From Bradyrhizobium sp. AZCC 1721 (lineage in GTDB: Bacteria; Pseudomonadota; Alphaproteobacteria; Rhizobiales; Xanthobacteraceae), in the NCBI RefSeq assembly GCF_036924715.1, contig NZ_JAZHSB010000001.1, forward strand, positions 3,773,001-3,837,000: a stretch of 64,000 nt of DNA, in the 5' to 3' direction. The translations under genes and the position numbers were made by a program. Positions within the stretch are counted from its first letter, which is position 1, and every line of letters starts with the position of its first letter. Positions 51,176 to 59,795 of this stretch are shown here, piece by piece. The notes below the pieces were generated by a model. That model had not been told where the DNA came from. It did not search any database and worked only from the letters and a program-made list of their open reading frames with translations.

Positions 51176-52111
51176 ATGGCTGACGTCGCATTGCAGCCGA
51201 ACCGGGGCGCCGCACAAGCCGCGCGCAAGCGCTCGAGCCTTCACAAAATGCTCAGGCGCAAATCGACAGTGGCGTTCCTGATGACGCTGCCGCTGATCCT
51301 CCTGATCGCGACCCTCGTGATCTATCCGGCCTTCTATGCGCTGCACTTGGCGACCTTGAACAAGTCGATGCAGCGCTTCGTCGCGCTCAGCAATTTCGAA
51401 TTCCTGTTCAGGCGCGAGACGTTCTGGCTCGTCGTCAAGCAGTCCTGCATCTTCGCGATCACGGCCGTCGTCTTCAAAGCGCTGCTGGGCTTTATCATTG
51501 CGCATTTCGTTCACAACATACCGGCCAAGGGCCAGCGCAAATGGCGCGGCATGCTGCTGGTGCCGTGGGTGATTCCGCCGGCGATGAGCACGCTCGCCTG
51601 GCTGTGGCTGTTCGATCCCTCCTACAGCGCATTCAACTACACGCTCTCGTTCTTCGGCATCGGGCCGATCCCATGGACCGGCGATGCCATGTGGGCGCGC
51701 TTCTCGGTCATTCTCGTCAACATCTGGGTCGGTGCGCCGTTCTTCATGATCATGTACCTGGCGGCGCTGAAATCCGTGCCGGAACAGCTTTACGAGGCCG
51801 CCGCCATCGACGGCGCCAATTGGTGGCAACGCATCTGGTACGTGACGCTGCCGATGATGCGAAATATCATCGCGATTACGACGCTGTTCTCGCTGATCGT
51901 GACGTTCGCCAATTTTGACATCGTACGCATCCTGACCGCGGGCGGTCCGCTCGATCACACCCATATCTTCGCGACGTGGGCGTTCCGCATCGGAATCGAG
52001 GGCAGCGATATACCGCTGGGCGCCAGCGTCTCCCTCTTCATGGTGCCGATCCTGGCGATCGCAGCGATTTTCATCCTGCGCGACATCAACAAACGCGGGA
52101 ACGAAGCCTGA
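51176..52111 (+). CDS. ABC transporter permease, MalF/UgpA type
   Basis: 311 residues, six predicted spans: TVAFLMTLPLILLIATLVIY, SCIFAITAVVFKALLGFIIA, MLLVPWVIPPAMSTLAWLW, VILVNIWVGAPFFMIMYLA, NIIAITTLFSLIVTFANFD and FMVPILAIAAIFILRDI. The EAA loop is EQLYEAAAIDGANWWQRIWY, where the ATPase contacts the permease. Its stop (TGA) overlaps the start of the next gene. It should pair with the following permease as a heterodimer. Confidence 0.92.
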   Translation: MADVALQPNRGAAQAARKRSSLHKMLRRKSTVAFLMTLPLILLIATLVIYPAFYALHLATLNKSMQRFVALSNFEFLFRRETFWLVVKQSCIFAITAVVFKALLGFIIAHFVHNIPAKGQRKWRGMLLVPWVIPPAMSTLAWLWLFDPSYSAFNYTLSFFGIGPIPWTGDAMWARFSVILVNIWVGAPFFMIMYLAALKSVPEQLYEAAAIDGANWWQRIWYVTLPMMRNIIAITTLFSLIVTFANFDIVRILTAGGPLDHTHIFATWAFRIGIEGSDIPLGASVSLFMVPILAIAAIFILRDINKRGNEA

Positions 52112-53022
52112 TGACCACGGCAACAATCGACAAGGCCGCGCCGACCCGCAAGGTCAAGTATGGCAGCATGAGCCGCGACCGGGCCTGGGCGCTGCGCTGG
52201 TCGTATTTCTTCCTGGTGATCTTCGCGATCTTCTCACTGACGCCGCCGATCTACATGCTCATCACGTCATTGAAGAGCAGCGCGGAGATTTCGGCGGCGA
52301 CAAATCCGTGGTGGGTGTTCCATCCTACGCTGGACAATTACATCTCGCTGCTCACATCGAACCAGTTCCTGCGCTTCTTCTGGAACTCGGCGATCGTCTC
52401 CATCTTCGTCGTCACCATCACCATGCTGATATCGGTGCCGGCGGCTTTCGCCCTGGCGCGAATGCGGTTCTGGGGTTCGGCAACGCTCGCGACGGGCGTG
52501 TTCCTGACCTATCTCATTCCCGAGACACTGCTCTTCATTCCGCTTTTCAAGATGTTCGCGGTGATCGGCGACTGGACCGGCATCCAGCTCATCAACAGAT
52601 GGTACGTGCTGCTCATTCTCTATCCGACGCTCACGGTGCCATTCTGCACGTGGATCATGATTGGCTACTTCGCCTCGATCCCGAAGGAGCTGGATGAAGC
52701 GGCCGTCATCGACGGCGCCTCATGGATCCAGACGCTGACGCGGATATTCATTCCGGTTGCCTTTCCCGGCATCATCGCGGCGACGATCTTCGCCTTCACG
52801 GTCTCCTGGGCACAATTCCTCTATCCGCTGGTCTTCACCACATCGACCGACCAGCTCGTGATGCCGGTTGGCATCATCACCACGCTGATCAAGGGCGACG
52901 TATTCAACTGGGGGCAGATCATGACCGGCGCCCTGCTCGGCGCAGCGCCGCCGCTCATCATCTACGCGTTCCTGATGGACTATTACATTGCCGGCCTGAC
53001 CGCCGGTGCGACAAAGGGTTGA
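52111..53022 (+). CDS. ABC transporter permease, MalG/UgpE type
   Basis: 303 residues from the ATG at 52111, sharing its first base with the upstream TGA. Spans: WSYFFLVIFAIFSLTPPIYM, FWNSAIVSIFVVTITMLISV, ATGVFLTYLIPETLLFIPL, WYVLLILYPTLTVPFCTWIM, GIIAATIFAFTVSWAQFLYP and PPLIIYAFLMDYYIAGLTAG. EAA motif: IPKELDEAAVIDGASWIQTL. It continues the operon; the ATPase gene starts 5 bases later. Confidence 0.92.
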   Translation: MTTATIDKAAPTRKVKYGSMSRDRAWALRWSYFFLVIFAIFSLTPPIYMLITSLKSSAEISAATNPWWVFHPTLDNYISLLTSNQFLRFFWNSAIVSIFVVTITMLISVPAAFALARMRFWGSATLATGVFLTYLIPETLLFIPLFKMFAVIGDWTGIQLINRWYVLLILYPTLTVPFCTWIMIGYFASIPKELDEAAVIDGASWIQTLTRIFIPVAFPGIIAATIFAFTVSWAQFLYPLVFTTSTDQLVMPVGIITTLIKGDVFNWGQIMTGALLGAAPPLIIYAFLMDYYIAGLTAGATKG

Positions 53023-53026
53023 TCTC

Positions 53027-54127
53027 ATGGCTGACGTGACGTTGCGTAAGGTTGTGAAGCGCTATGACGAGGTCGAGGCGGTGCGCGGCATCGACCTCGA
53101 CATCGCGGACCATGAGTTCGTGGTGCTGGTCGGACCATCGGGGTGCGGAAAGTCGACAACGCTGCGGATGATCGCCGGCCTGGAAGATATCTCCGACGGC
53201 GACATCATGATCGGCGGCGACATCGTCAACGACGTGCCACCGAAGGATCGCGATATCGCGATGGTGTTTCAGAACTACGCGCTCTATCCGCATATGACGG
53301 TTGCGGAGAACATGTCGTTCGGATTGCGGCTGAAGCGCTATCCGAAGGCCGAGATCAAGAGCCGTATCGACGAGGCTGCGCGCATGCTCGACATCGTCGA
53401 ACTGGTCGACCGCAAGCCGAAGCAATTGTCCGGCGGCCAGCGCCAGCGCGTCGCCATGGGCCGCGCCATCGTGCGTAACCCAAAGGTGTTTCTGTTCGAC
53501 GAGCCGTTGTCCAACCTCGACGCCAAGCTGCGCGTGCAGATGCGGATCGAGATCAAGAAGGTGCACCAGAAGGTTCGCACCACGACGGTCTACGTGACCC
53601 ACGACCAGGTGGAGGCGATGACGCTGGCCGACCGCGTGGTGGTGATGAACCATGGCCGGATCGAGCAGATCGGCACGCCGAACGAGCTCTATCACAAGCC
53701 GGCAACGAAATTCGTCGCCAGCTTCATCGGTTCGCCGGCGATGAATTTCATCCCGTGCCGGTTGGAGGATCTCGCCGGCAAGTTGCACATCCGGTTGACC
53801 GACCGCATCGCCTTCCCGCTGCCGCCGGCCCGCGCCGCCCGATATCAGGGCATTCCGCGCACCGACAAATTGCTGCTGGGGCTGCGGCCCGAGCATATCA
53901 CCGAGGCTCGGCCGCATCTTGCACCCGGCGTGGAGGCCTTCGACACCGTGCTCGACGTCACCGAGCCGATGGGAATGGAGACGCTGATCTATTTCACGTT
54001 GGAAGGCTCGCAGGTCTGCGGCCGGGTCAACCCCAATGCCGGCGCGCAGGATGGCGCCCCCCTCCGATTGGCTGTGGACCTCAACAATATGCACCTGCTA
54101 AACGAGGTAACTGGCGTCGTCCTTTGA
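53027..54127 (+). CDS. ABC transporter ATPase, UgpC/MalK type
   Basis: 366 residues. Walker A VLVGPSGCGKSTTLRMIAGL, Q-loop DIAMVFQNYALYPHM, signature PKQLSGGQRQRVAMGRAIVR, Walker B VFLFDEPLSNLDAK, H-loop YVTHDQVEAM. The C-terminal ~130 residues form the TOBE/OB regulatory domain (LGLRPEHITEARPH, the usual sugar-type linker). It energises the two permeases above. Followed after 30 bases by the dehydrogenase gene. Confidence 0.94.
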   Translation: MADVTLRKVVKRYDEVEAVRGIDLDIADHEFVVLVGPSGCGKSTTLRMIAGLEDISDGDIMIGGDIVNDVPPKDRDIAMVFQNYALYPHMTVAENMSFGLRLKRYPKAEIKSRIDEAARMLDIVELVDRKPKQLSGGQRQRVAMGRAIVRNPKVFLFDEPLSNLDAKLRVQMRIEIKKVHQKVRTTTVYVTHDQVEAMTLADRVVVMNHGRIEQIGTPNELYHKPATKFVASFIGSPAMNFIPCRLEDLAGKLHIRLTDRIAFPLPPARAARYQGIPRTDKLLLGLRPEHITEARPHLAPGVEAFDTVLDVTEPMGMETLIYFTLEGSQVCGRVNPNAGAQDGAPLRLAVDLNNMHLLNEVTGVVL

Positions 54128-54157
54128 CGGCGCAATTGCGTGACCTAAGGGCAGGAA

Positions 54158-55147
54158 ATGACTACCAACAAGAAGAAAATCTTCATTACGGAATCGATGT
54201 CGCAGCAGGGAAGAGCGCTGCTTCACGCGCGAGACGACATCGAACTCGTCGAATTTCCCAACATGATTTCGCAGAAGGATTTCGAAACCAAGCTGAAGGA
54301 GCATGCGCCGGTGCACGGTGTCGCCCTTGGCGCCACCCGCTTCGGCGAGCCCGAGTTGGAAGCCTCGAAAGACATGCTGGTCGTCACCCGGATCGGCGTG
54401 GGGTTCGACGCCGTCGACGTCCCCGCGCTGAGCCGCCGCAAGGTGCCGCTGATGGTGGCGGGCACCGCCAATTCGCCTTCGGTTGCCGAACACGCGCTGT
54501 TCATGATGCTCACGCTCGCCAAGCGCGCAACGGAAATGCATTCGCTGGTCAGGGACGACAAATGGGCTGATAGGCTCGGGATGCTGCCCTACGACCTCTT
54601 CGGCAAGACCGTCCTGATCGTCGGTTTCGGGCGCATCGGCACGCGGACGGCCAAGCGCTGCCTCGCGATGGAAATGAACGTCCTGGTTTTCGACCCCTAT
54701 AAGCCCCCCGCCGACATCAAGGCCGCCGGTTGCGAACCGGTCGCTGACCTCAACGCGGCGCTGCCGCGCGCCGACTTCGTCAGCATCCATTGCCCCAAGA
54801 ACCCGGAGACGGTCGGCATGTTCAATGCCGACAGGCTGAATCGGATGCAGCCGTCAGCCTATCTGATCAACACGGCGCGCGGCGGAATCGTCGACGAGGC
54901 CGCGCTGCACGCCGCGCTGGTGTCCGGCAAGCTTGCCGGCGCGGGCCTCGACGTTTTCGAGCAGGAGCCGCCGCCGGCCGGTCAGGCGTTGCTCGCCCTG
55001 CCGAACGTCATCATGGCGCCGCATGTCGCCGGCGTCACCGTGGAAGCCGTGGACCGGATGAGCGAGCAAACCGCCCGCAACATTCTGAGCGTATTGGACG
55101 GCGATCCCTTGCGCCAGAACGTGATCAATCAGGACGTGCTCGGCTAG
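54158..55147 (+). CDS. D-isomer specific 2-hydroxyacid dehydrogenase
   Basis: 329 residues. KIFITESMSQQGRALLHARD starts the catalytic domain; NAD domain VLIVGFGRIGTRTAKRCLAM (GxGxxG), VFDPYKPP (NAD-Asp), active-site Arg in LINTARGGIVDE, Glu in DVFEQEPP, and His in IMAPHVAGVTVEA. The family reduces 2-keto acids or oxidises 2-hydroxyacids with NAD. Its position in an ABC importer operon before an amidase points to catabolism of an imported hydroxyacid or amide. Confidence 0.9.
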   Translation: MTTNKKKIFITESMSQQGRALLHARDDIELVEFPNMISQKDFETKLKEHAPVHGVALGATRFGEPELEASKDMLVVTRIGVGFDAVDVPALSRRKVPLMVAGTANSPSVAEHALFMMLTLAKRATEMHSLVRDDKWADRLGMLPYDLFGKTVLIVGFGRIGTRTAKRCLAMEMNVLVFDPYKPPADIKAAGCEPVADLNAALPRADFVSIHCPKNPETVGMFNADRLNRMQPSAYLINTARGGIVDEAALHAALVSGKLAGAGLDVFEQEPPPAGQALLALPNVIMAPHVAGVTVEAVDRMSEQTARNILSVLDGDPLRQNVINQDVLG

Positions 55148-55213
55148 ATCGTCCGCAGCAAATGGCCCCAGGCATGGCCGGTCTATCGGCCGGCCGGCAA
55201 GCGAGGTGTGTGC

Positions 55214-56638
55214 ATGGCCTTCAAGGAATACGGCGATTACGACGCGGTCGGCCTTGCCGAACTGGTTCGGAAGAAGGAGGTCTCGGCCAAGGAATTGCTC
55301 GATGAGGCCATGGCTCGCACGGCAAAGGTCGATCCGCAGATCAACGCGGTGGTCGTCAAGCATTACGAGTATGCCGAGCGTCAGATCGAACACGGCCTGC
55401 CCGACGGTCCCTTTACCGGCGTGCCATTTCTGTTGAAGGACCTCGACCTCCTGGAGGGCACGCGCACGACGTCAGGAGCCACGGTCCTGAAGGATTTCGT
55501 GGCTGACCACACCGGGACGCTGGCGCGGCGTTTCCTCGAGACCGGCGTATCCATCTTCGGCAAGAGCTCCAGTCCCGAATTCGGCCTTATGCCGACGACG
55601 GAGTCGCGCCTGTTCGGGCCGACCCGCAATCCCTGGAATCTGGAGCATTCTTCCGGCGGGTCGTCCGGCGGCGCCGCGGCGGCCGTTGCCGCCCGCATCC
55701 TGCCCGTCGCGCACGCCAGCGATGGCGGCGGCTCGATCCGCATCCCCGCCTCCGCTTCCGGCGTGTTTGGCCTGAAGCCGACCCGGGCGCGCAATCCGCT
55801 CGGCCCCGATCGCGGCGAAGGCTGGGGCGGATTCTCCTGTGGCCATGTCGTGAGCATCAGCGTGCGCGACAGTGCGGTGATGATGGACGCGATTCACGGG
55901 CCGGAGTCGTCGAGCCCCTATTTCGCGCCGCCGCCGGAGCGGCCGTTTTCGCAGGAAGTCGGCCGCGACCCGGGCAAGCTTCGTATCTCGTTCACCGATA
56001 AATCGCCGTATGGCGACGCCATCGATCCGGAAATCGCGGCAGCCGTGCGCGAGATCGCAAGCCTTCTGGCGGGGCTCGGCCATCACGTCGAGGAACAGGC
56101 GCCGGCGCTTGCCGCCGATCCAGCCGCGGTCATGACCACCATCGTCGGCGGCAACACCGCACTGACGGTTCGTTTGATCGAGCAGCGGCTCGGGCGAGAG
56201 ATGACGGATAATGATCTCGAGATATTGACGCTGGCGCAGTCGCGCAACGCGAAGAGGACCTCGGCGACCGACTATGTGGCCGCCCAGCTCGCCGCCTTCC
56301 AGATTTCCCGCTCACTGGCGACCTTCTTCGAGAGCTGCGACGTCTTCCTCTGCCCGACCCTATGCGCACCGCCGCTGCGCATCGGCGAACTCAACACCAT
56401 GTCAAACGATCTGTCGCACATTGCCCCGATCCTGCGCCGCTACATGCCCGGCACCTCCATGTTCAACATGTCCGGGCAGCCGGCGATGTCGGTGCCGCTG
56501 GCCTGGAACAAGGCCGGATTGCCGCTTGGCATGATGTTTTCGGCCAGGTTCGGCGACGAGGCCACCCTGTTCCGCCTGGCCGGCCAGCTCGAACCGGTCC
56601 GGCCCTGGAAGAACAAATTACCGCCGGTGCGCGCTTAG
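55214..56638 (+). CDS. Amidase (amidase-signature family)
   Basis: 474 residues from the ATG at 55214. The AS triad is present: Lys in PFLLKDLDLLEG (near residue 77), the cis-Ser and Ser nucleophile in SSGGSSGGAAAAVAARI (near 155-180), within HASDGGGSIRIPASASGVFG. The amidase signature covers residues ~60-220, with further family blocks after. It hydrolyses an amide or ester of unknown identity. It is the last gene of the ABC-transport operon. Length is normal. Confidence 0.92.
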   Translation: MAFKEYGDYDAVGLAELVRKKEVSAKELLDEAMARTAKVDPQINAVVVKHYEYAERQIEHGLPDGPFTGVPFLLKDLDLLEGTRTTSGATVLKDFVADHTGTLARRFLETGVSIFGKSSSPEFGLMPTTESRLFGPTRNPWNLEHSSGGSSGGAAAAVAARILPVAHASDGGGSIRIPASASGVFGLKPTRARNPLGPDRGEGWGGFSCGHVVSISVRDSAVMMDAIHGPESSSPYFAPPPERPFSQEVGRDPGKLRISFTDKSPYGDAIDPEIAAAVREIASLLAGLGHHVEEQAPALAADPAAVMTTIVGGNTALTVRLIEQRLGREMTDNDLEILTLAQSRNAKRTSATDYVAAQLAAFQISRSLATFFESCDVFLCPTLCAPPLRIGELNTMSNDLSHIAPILRRYMPGTSMFNMSGQPAMSVPLAWNKAGLPLGMMFSARFGDEATLFRLAGQLEPVRPWKNKLPPVRA

Positions 56639-56755
56639 CTACGCCCCAAAAAAGCCACGGATTGACAAAGCCTGGCTTTATTCGGAAGCAAGGAAAGGGC
56701 CTTGGGCGGCGACGGGTACTGATTCCGCAAACGGGCTCGATCCGGAGGCTGAATC

Positions 56756-57181
56756 GTGACCCAAAGCGACCCGACCGACAACGCCCTGGCGACCATCGCC
56801 AGCATCCTCGACCCGCCGGAAAGCCGTCGCGAACCCGAAAAGCCCGCCGTCACGGCGCAGATGCCGGTGGGGCCGCCGCCCATCCCCACATCTCCTCCGC
56901 CCATCGAGGCTCACGGTTACTGCAAATTCGGGCCCGGCCCGATGACCGCGATCCGTTTCAAATGGACGGTCCGCCTCGACAATGGCGGTTACTATGTCGA
57001 CGAGACCATCGGCGAGAACTCCACGCCGATAGTCACCGGGCCGATGTCGAGGGAAGCCGCGATCCAGATGGTCGACGATCGCGAAAGCAACGCGCGCCGA
57101 CGCTTCGAGCAATTGAAGAGCGAGATGACCGGGCTTAGCGCCGCCGCCAATCTGGCGCGCAAGGATAACGGCGAGGCGTAA
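56756..57181 (+). CDS. Hypothetical protein, 141 aa
   Basis: Begins MTQSDPTDNALATIASILDP, then a Pro-rich linker (MPVGPPPIPTSPPP), and a compact C-terminal part MTAIRFKWTVRLDNGGYYVD, GENSTPIVTGPMSREAAIQM and DDRESNARRRFEQLKSEM. GGAGG lies 11 bases upstream. The last 90 residues may form a small beta domain with a helix. Conserved in relatives by my impression; no function known. Confidence 0.7.
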   Translation: MTQSDPTDNALATIASILDPPESRREPEKPAVTAQMPVGPPPIPTSPPPIEAHGYCKFGPGPMTAIRFKWTVRLDNGGYYVDETIGENSTPIVTGPMSREAAIQMVDDRESNARRRFEQLKSEMTGLSAAANLARKDNGEA

Positions 57182-57200
57182 CTTCCGTCGTTGTTAATGG

Positions 57201-57713
57201 CTATCTCGGTGGCCCCAGAAAATCCTTCTTGGCCAGATCAACACCGGCCTGGCGCAGGATGTCGTAGGCCGTCGTGACATGAAAGAAGAACTGCGGAACG
57301 CTGAACGTCAACAGCAACGATTTTCCGGTGAATTTCCGCTGGGTTCCGTTCTTGAACGTGAATGCGACTTCCTTGTCTGCCGCGGCGTCGATCTCGGCAC
57401 GCGGCAAATCGTGCAGAAAATCGATCGCCTCCGATATCCGCGACTTGAGCGCGGCAATGTCGGGCTCGGCGTCCAGAAATTCGCGAGGCGCACGGCCGGC
57501 CAGCAACGCGCAGGCAACGACCGCATGCCGATTGGCCTCTGCTACCTGCTGCTTCAGGCTGTACATGGTGGGTGAGAGCCGCATGTTCAAAAGGACAGCG
57601 GGATCGATGGTTCGGGCTTCGGCATGGCCGGCAGCCTTGTCGAGAAGACCGGACAGATTTCCGAGATACGGCACGAACACGCCGACGGAAGCCTCGTAGA
57701 GCGAGATGGTCAC
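57201..57713 (-). CDS. DUF1993 family protein
   Basis: 170 residues from a GTG at 57713 (a TTG three codons earlier is an alternative). Starts MTISLYEASVGVFVPYLGNL, then AEARTIDPAVLLNMRLSPTM and QVAEANRHAVVACALLAGRA, the DUF1993 helices, and TGKSLLLTFSVPQFFFHVTT, AYDILRQAGVDLAKKDFLG. The family has a DinB-like helical fold and is widespread; function unknown. Ends 20 bases from the convergent hypothetical gene. Confidence 0.88.
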   Translation of the reverse strand: MTISLYEASVGVFVPYLGNLSGLLDKAAGHAEARTIDPAVLLNMRLSPTMYSLKQQVAEANRHAVVACALLAGRAPREFLDAEPDIAALKSRISEAIDFLHDLPRAEIDAAADKEVAFTFKNGTQRKFTGKSLLLTFSVPQFFFHVTTAYDILRQAGVDLAKKDFLGPPR

Positions 57714-57920
57714 GATTTTCAATTTCTCCGGCTAGCACCACGCGGACATAAATCGGCGCCATCGGTTTCAGAGTATCATCTAAATTTATGCCGCTCAGCT
57801 CGATTGATTCTCGATTGGACAAGCGTGTTTTCTGAGGAAATTGACCGTCCATTGGGCGCAATTTAGACTACCGCGGTCGAATTGAACCAAAGCCGCTAGT
57901 ACACGACTTATAGTTTGAAA

Positions 57921-57934
57921 GTGATCTGGATCAC
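57921..57934. promoter_or_regulatory. CRP/FNR-type palindrome
   Basis: GTGATCTGGATCAC: an exact inverted repeat (GTGATC-TG-GATCAC) that fits the GTGA-N6-TCAC CRP/FNR core, 68 bases before the DUF2147 gene's start. It is a candidate activator or repressor site for that gene. Confidence 0.6.
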
Positions 57935-58001
57935 GTTGAGTGAAGCTGCCGCTGCGTAGTAGCTGCGGGAATCCGGATTCCCTGTTCAGGAGGTCGTTAT
58001 A

Positions 58002-58856
58002 ATGAAGAAGTGCCTCGCTATCGCCGCGCTCTTGCTGGCTGGCACCGTCACCGCTGCGCAGGCGCAGTACACTTTCGAGTATGGCGGCCGCACCATTACG
58101 ATCGATCCCGATCGCGGCACCGTTTCCATTCCGGGCGTCTACGACAATACCGGCAAGAAGACCAAACGCGCGCGTGGCGAGGAAGGCGATCTTGATCGTC
58201 CGACCAGGAAAGCTCCGCAGCAGGCAAAGACCGCCCCGCAGGCCACCCCCGAGACTGCGCCAGCGCCGACCGCGCCAGCACCAGCGGAGCAAGCGGCTGC
58301 CCCTGCGACTGCGCCGGCACCTGCTGCCCCTGCTCCGGCCGCTCCCGCCGCGGCAACAGCAGCGCCATCGAGCACGACGACAGCCGTTGCGCCGACTGAC
58401 GCCCCCGCGCCTGCGGCGGCAGCGCCCGCTGCTCCCCCAGTGCCACAGAACGCCGCGCCGGCAGTCCCGCCAGCACCAGCTCCCGTTGCTGCGCCGGCGC
58501 CACCGCCGCCGCAACAGAAACAGGCCGCGGCTCCGGCAGATTCGGCGGCGCCGCCTGCGAACTCACCGCTCGGCGTTTGGCTGACCGAGGAGAAGGAAGG
58601 CAAGGTGCGGATCGAACCGTGCGGCCCCAATCTCTGCGGCTATTCCGTCGACAAGAAGTCGAACCAGAACGGCGAGCAGGTCCTGATCAACATGAAGCCC
58701 GGCAAGGACAAGTGGAGCGGCCGGATTTTCGATCCAAACACCGGCAGCACCTACGATTCCACGATCGCGCTCAAGGGCACCGACAGCCTGCGCGTTCAGG
58801 GCTGCGCCTTCGGCGGCATGTTCTGCGGCGGCCAGACCTGGACCCGCGTCAACTGA
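58002..58856 (+). CDS. Secreted DUF2147 protein with Pro/Ala-rich linker
   Basis: 284 residues with AGGAGG upstream. Signal peptide at residues 1-21 (AIAALLLAGTVTAAQA). Residues 22-70 are polar; 75-185 are a low-complexity Pro/Ala/Gln stretch that is probably extended across the periplasm. The C-terminal ~95 residues form the DUF2147 domain: SPLGVWLTEEKEGKVRIEPC, GPNLCGYSVDKK and DKWSGRIFDPNTGSTYDST and QGCAFGGMFCGGQTW. DUF2147 is a small lipocalin-like periplasmic domain of unknown ligand. A CRP/FNR-type palindrome lies upstream. Confidence 0.85.
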   Translation: MKKCLAIAALLLAGTVTAAQAQYTFEYGGRTITIDPDRGTVSIPGVYDNTGKKTKRARGEEGDLDRPTRKAPQQAKTAPQATPETAPAPTAPAPAEQAAAPATAPAPAAPAPAAPAAATAAPSSTTTAVAPTDAPAPAAAAPAAPPVPQNAAPAVPPAPAPVAAPAPPPPQQKQAAAPADSAAPPANSPLGVWLTEEKEGKVRIEPCGPNLCGYSVDKKSNQNGEQVLINMKPGKDKWSGRIFDPNTGSTYDSTIALKGTDSLRVQGCAFGGMFCGGQTWTRVN

Positions 58857-59001
58857 CTCGTCGCGTCATTTTGACGACCGTGACGCTGTTGGGCGGAGTC
58901 CTTCTTTGAGATCTTGTCCCACGTCCCGCGCGTGATGACAGTCACGGTCGCCTTGGAGCGGCTATGGAACTATGGGCGTGTCCAAACAACAGGGGCACGC
59001 C

Positions 59002-59355
59002 ATGGGAACTCTTCGCAAATCTGCTGTCGCCGTTTCGCTACTTGCCGTGTTGGCCACCACGACGCCATCCGCAGCCGCAACATTCGACGGCGACTGGAAT
59101 GTGCAGATCGCTTCGTCGAACGCCGCCTGCAGCAGCGTCGCCTCGGTCTCAATCGGCATCAACAATGGTCAGATCGCCTCGCACAACGCGGCTGTCACGG
59201 CCTCCGGCCGCGTAGCGGAGGCCGGCGCCATCCGCGTGACCCTTGCAAGCGGCATGAAGCGAGCCGTCGGCTCCGGCGTTCTCACGGGCACGTCGGGATC
59301 GGGCACATGGCGCGCGGCCCTCTGCTCCGGCACCTGGACCGCGCAGCGGATGTGA
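59002..59355 (+). CDS. Secreted hypothetical protein, 117 aa
   Basis: Starts MGTLRKSAVAVSLLAVLATT then a cleavage region PSAAATFDGDW: a clear signal peptide. The mature part NVQIASSNAACSSVASVSIG, NNGQIASHNAAVTASGRVA and GVLTGTSGSGTWRAALCSGT is Ser/Gly-rich beta structure with two conserved cysteines. It looks like a common periplasmic small beta protein of Rhizobiales. Function unknown. The weak ribosome site makes the start tentative. Confidence 0.65.
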   Translation: MGTLRKSAVAVSLLAVLATTTPSAAATFDGDWNVQIASSNAACSSVASVSIGINNGQIASHNAAVTASGRVAEAGAIRVTLASGMKRAVGSGVLTGTSGSGTWRAALCSGTWTAQRM

Positions 59356-59367
59356 AGCGGCAGGAAC

Positions 59368-59772
59368 TCAGCCGACCTTCTCGGAATATTCCGCGTCTGT
59401 CACATGTTCCATCCAGGTCACGTAGCTACCGTCGAGCGCTTCCTGCATGGCGATGTGGGTCATGGCGTTGGTCGGCGAGGCGCCATGCCAGTGCTTCTCG
59501 CCGGGCGGAATCCAGACGACATCACCGGGGCGAATTTCCCTGATTGGACCGCCCTTGGCCTGCACCCGTCCGACCCCCGAGATGACGTAGAGCGTCTGAC
59601 CCAGCGGATGCGTATGCCACGCCGTGCGGGCGCCCGGCTCAAAGGAGACGCGCGTCGAAGCCAGCCGTGCCGGCGCCTCGGTCTGGATGATCGGATCCTG
59701 CAGCACCGTGCCGGTGAAATATTCGGTCGGCGCCCGGCGCGTTGGCCGGGAGCCCGCGAGATGGATTTCCAT
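59368..59772 (-). CDS. Cupin domain protein
   Basis: 134 residues from the ATG at 59772. Cupin motif 1: SFEPGARTAWHTHPLGQTLY (HxH and Glu/Gln), motif 2: IRPGDVVWIPPGEKHWHGAS (His). Begins EIHLAGSRPTRRAPTEYFTG, like the hydroxynitrile-lyase or carboxymuconolactone-associated cupins. A metal ion is expected. It is 23 bases from the end of the RraA-like gene, on the same strand, so cotranscribed. Confidence 0.88.
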   Translation of the reverse strand: MEIHLAGSRPTRRAPTEYFTGTVLQDPIIQTEAPARLASTRVSFEPGARTAWHTHPLGQTLYVISGVGRVQAKGGPIREIRPGDVVWIPPGEKHWHGASPTNAMTHIAMQEALDGSYVTWMEHVTDAEYSEKVG

Positions 59773-59795
59773 GGAGTTGCCTCTGCCTGTTGAAG

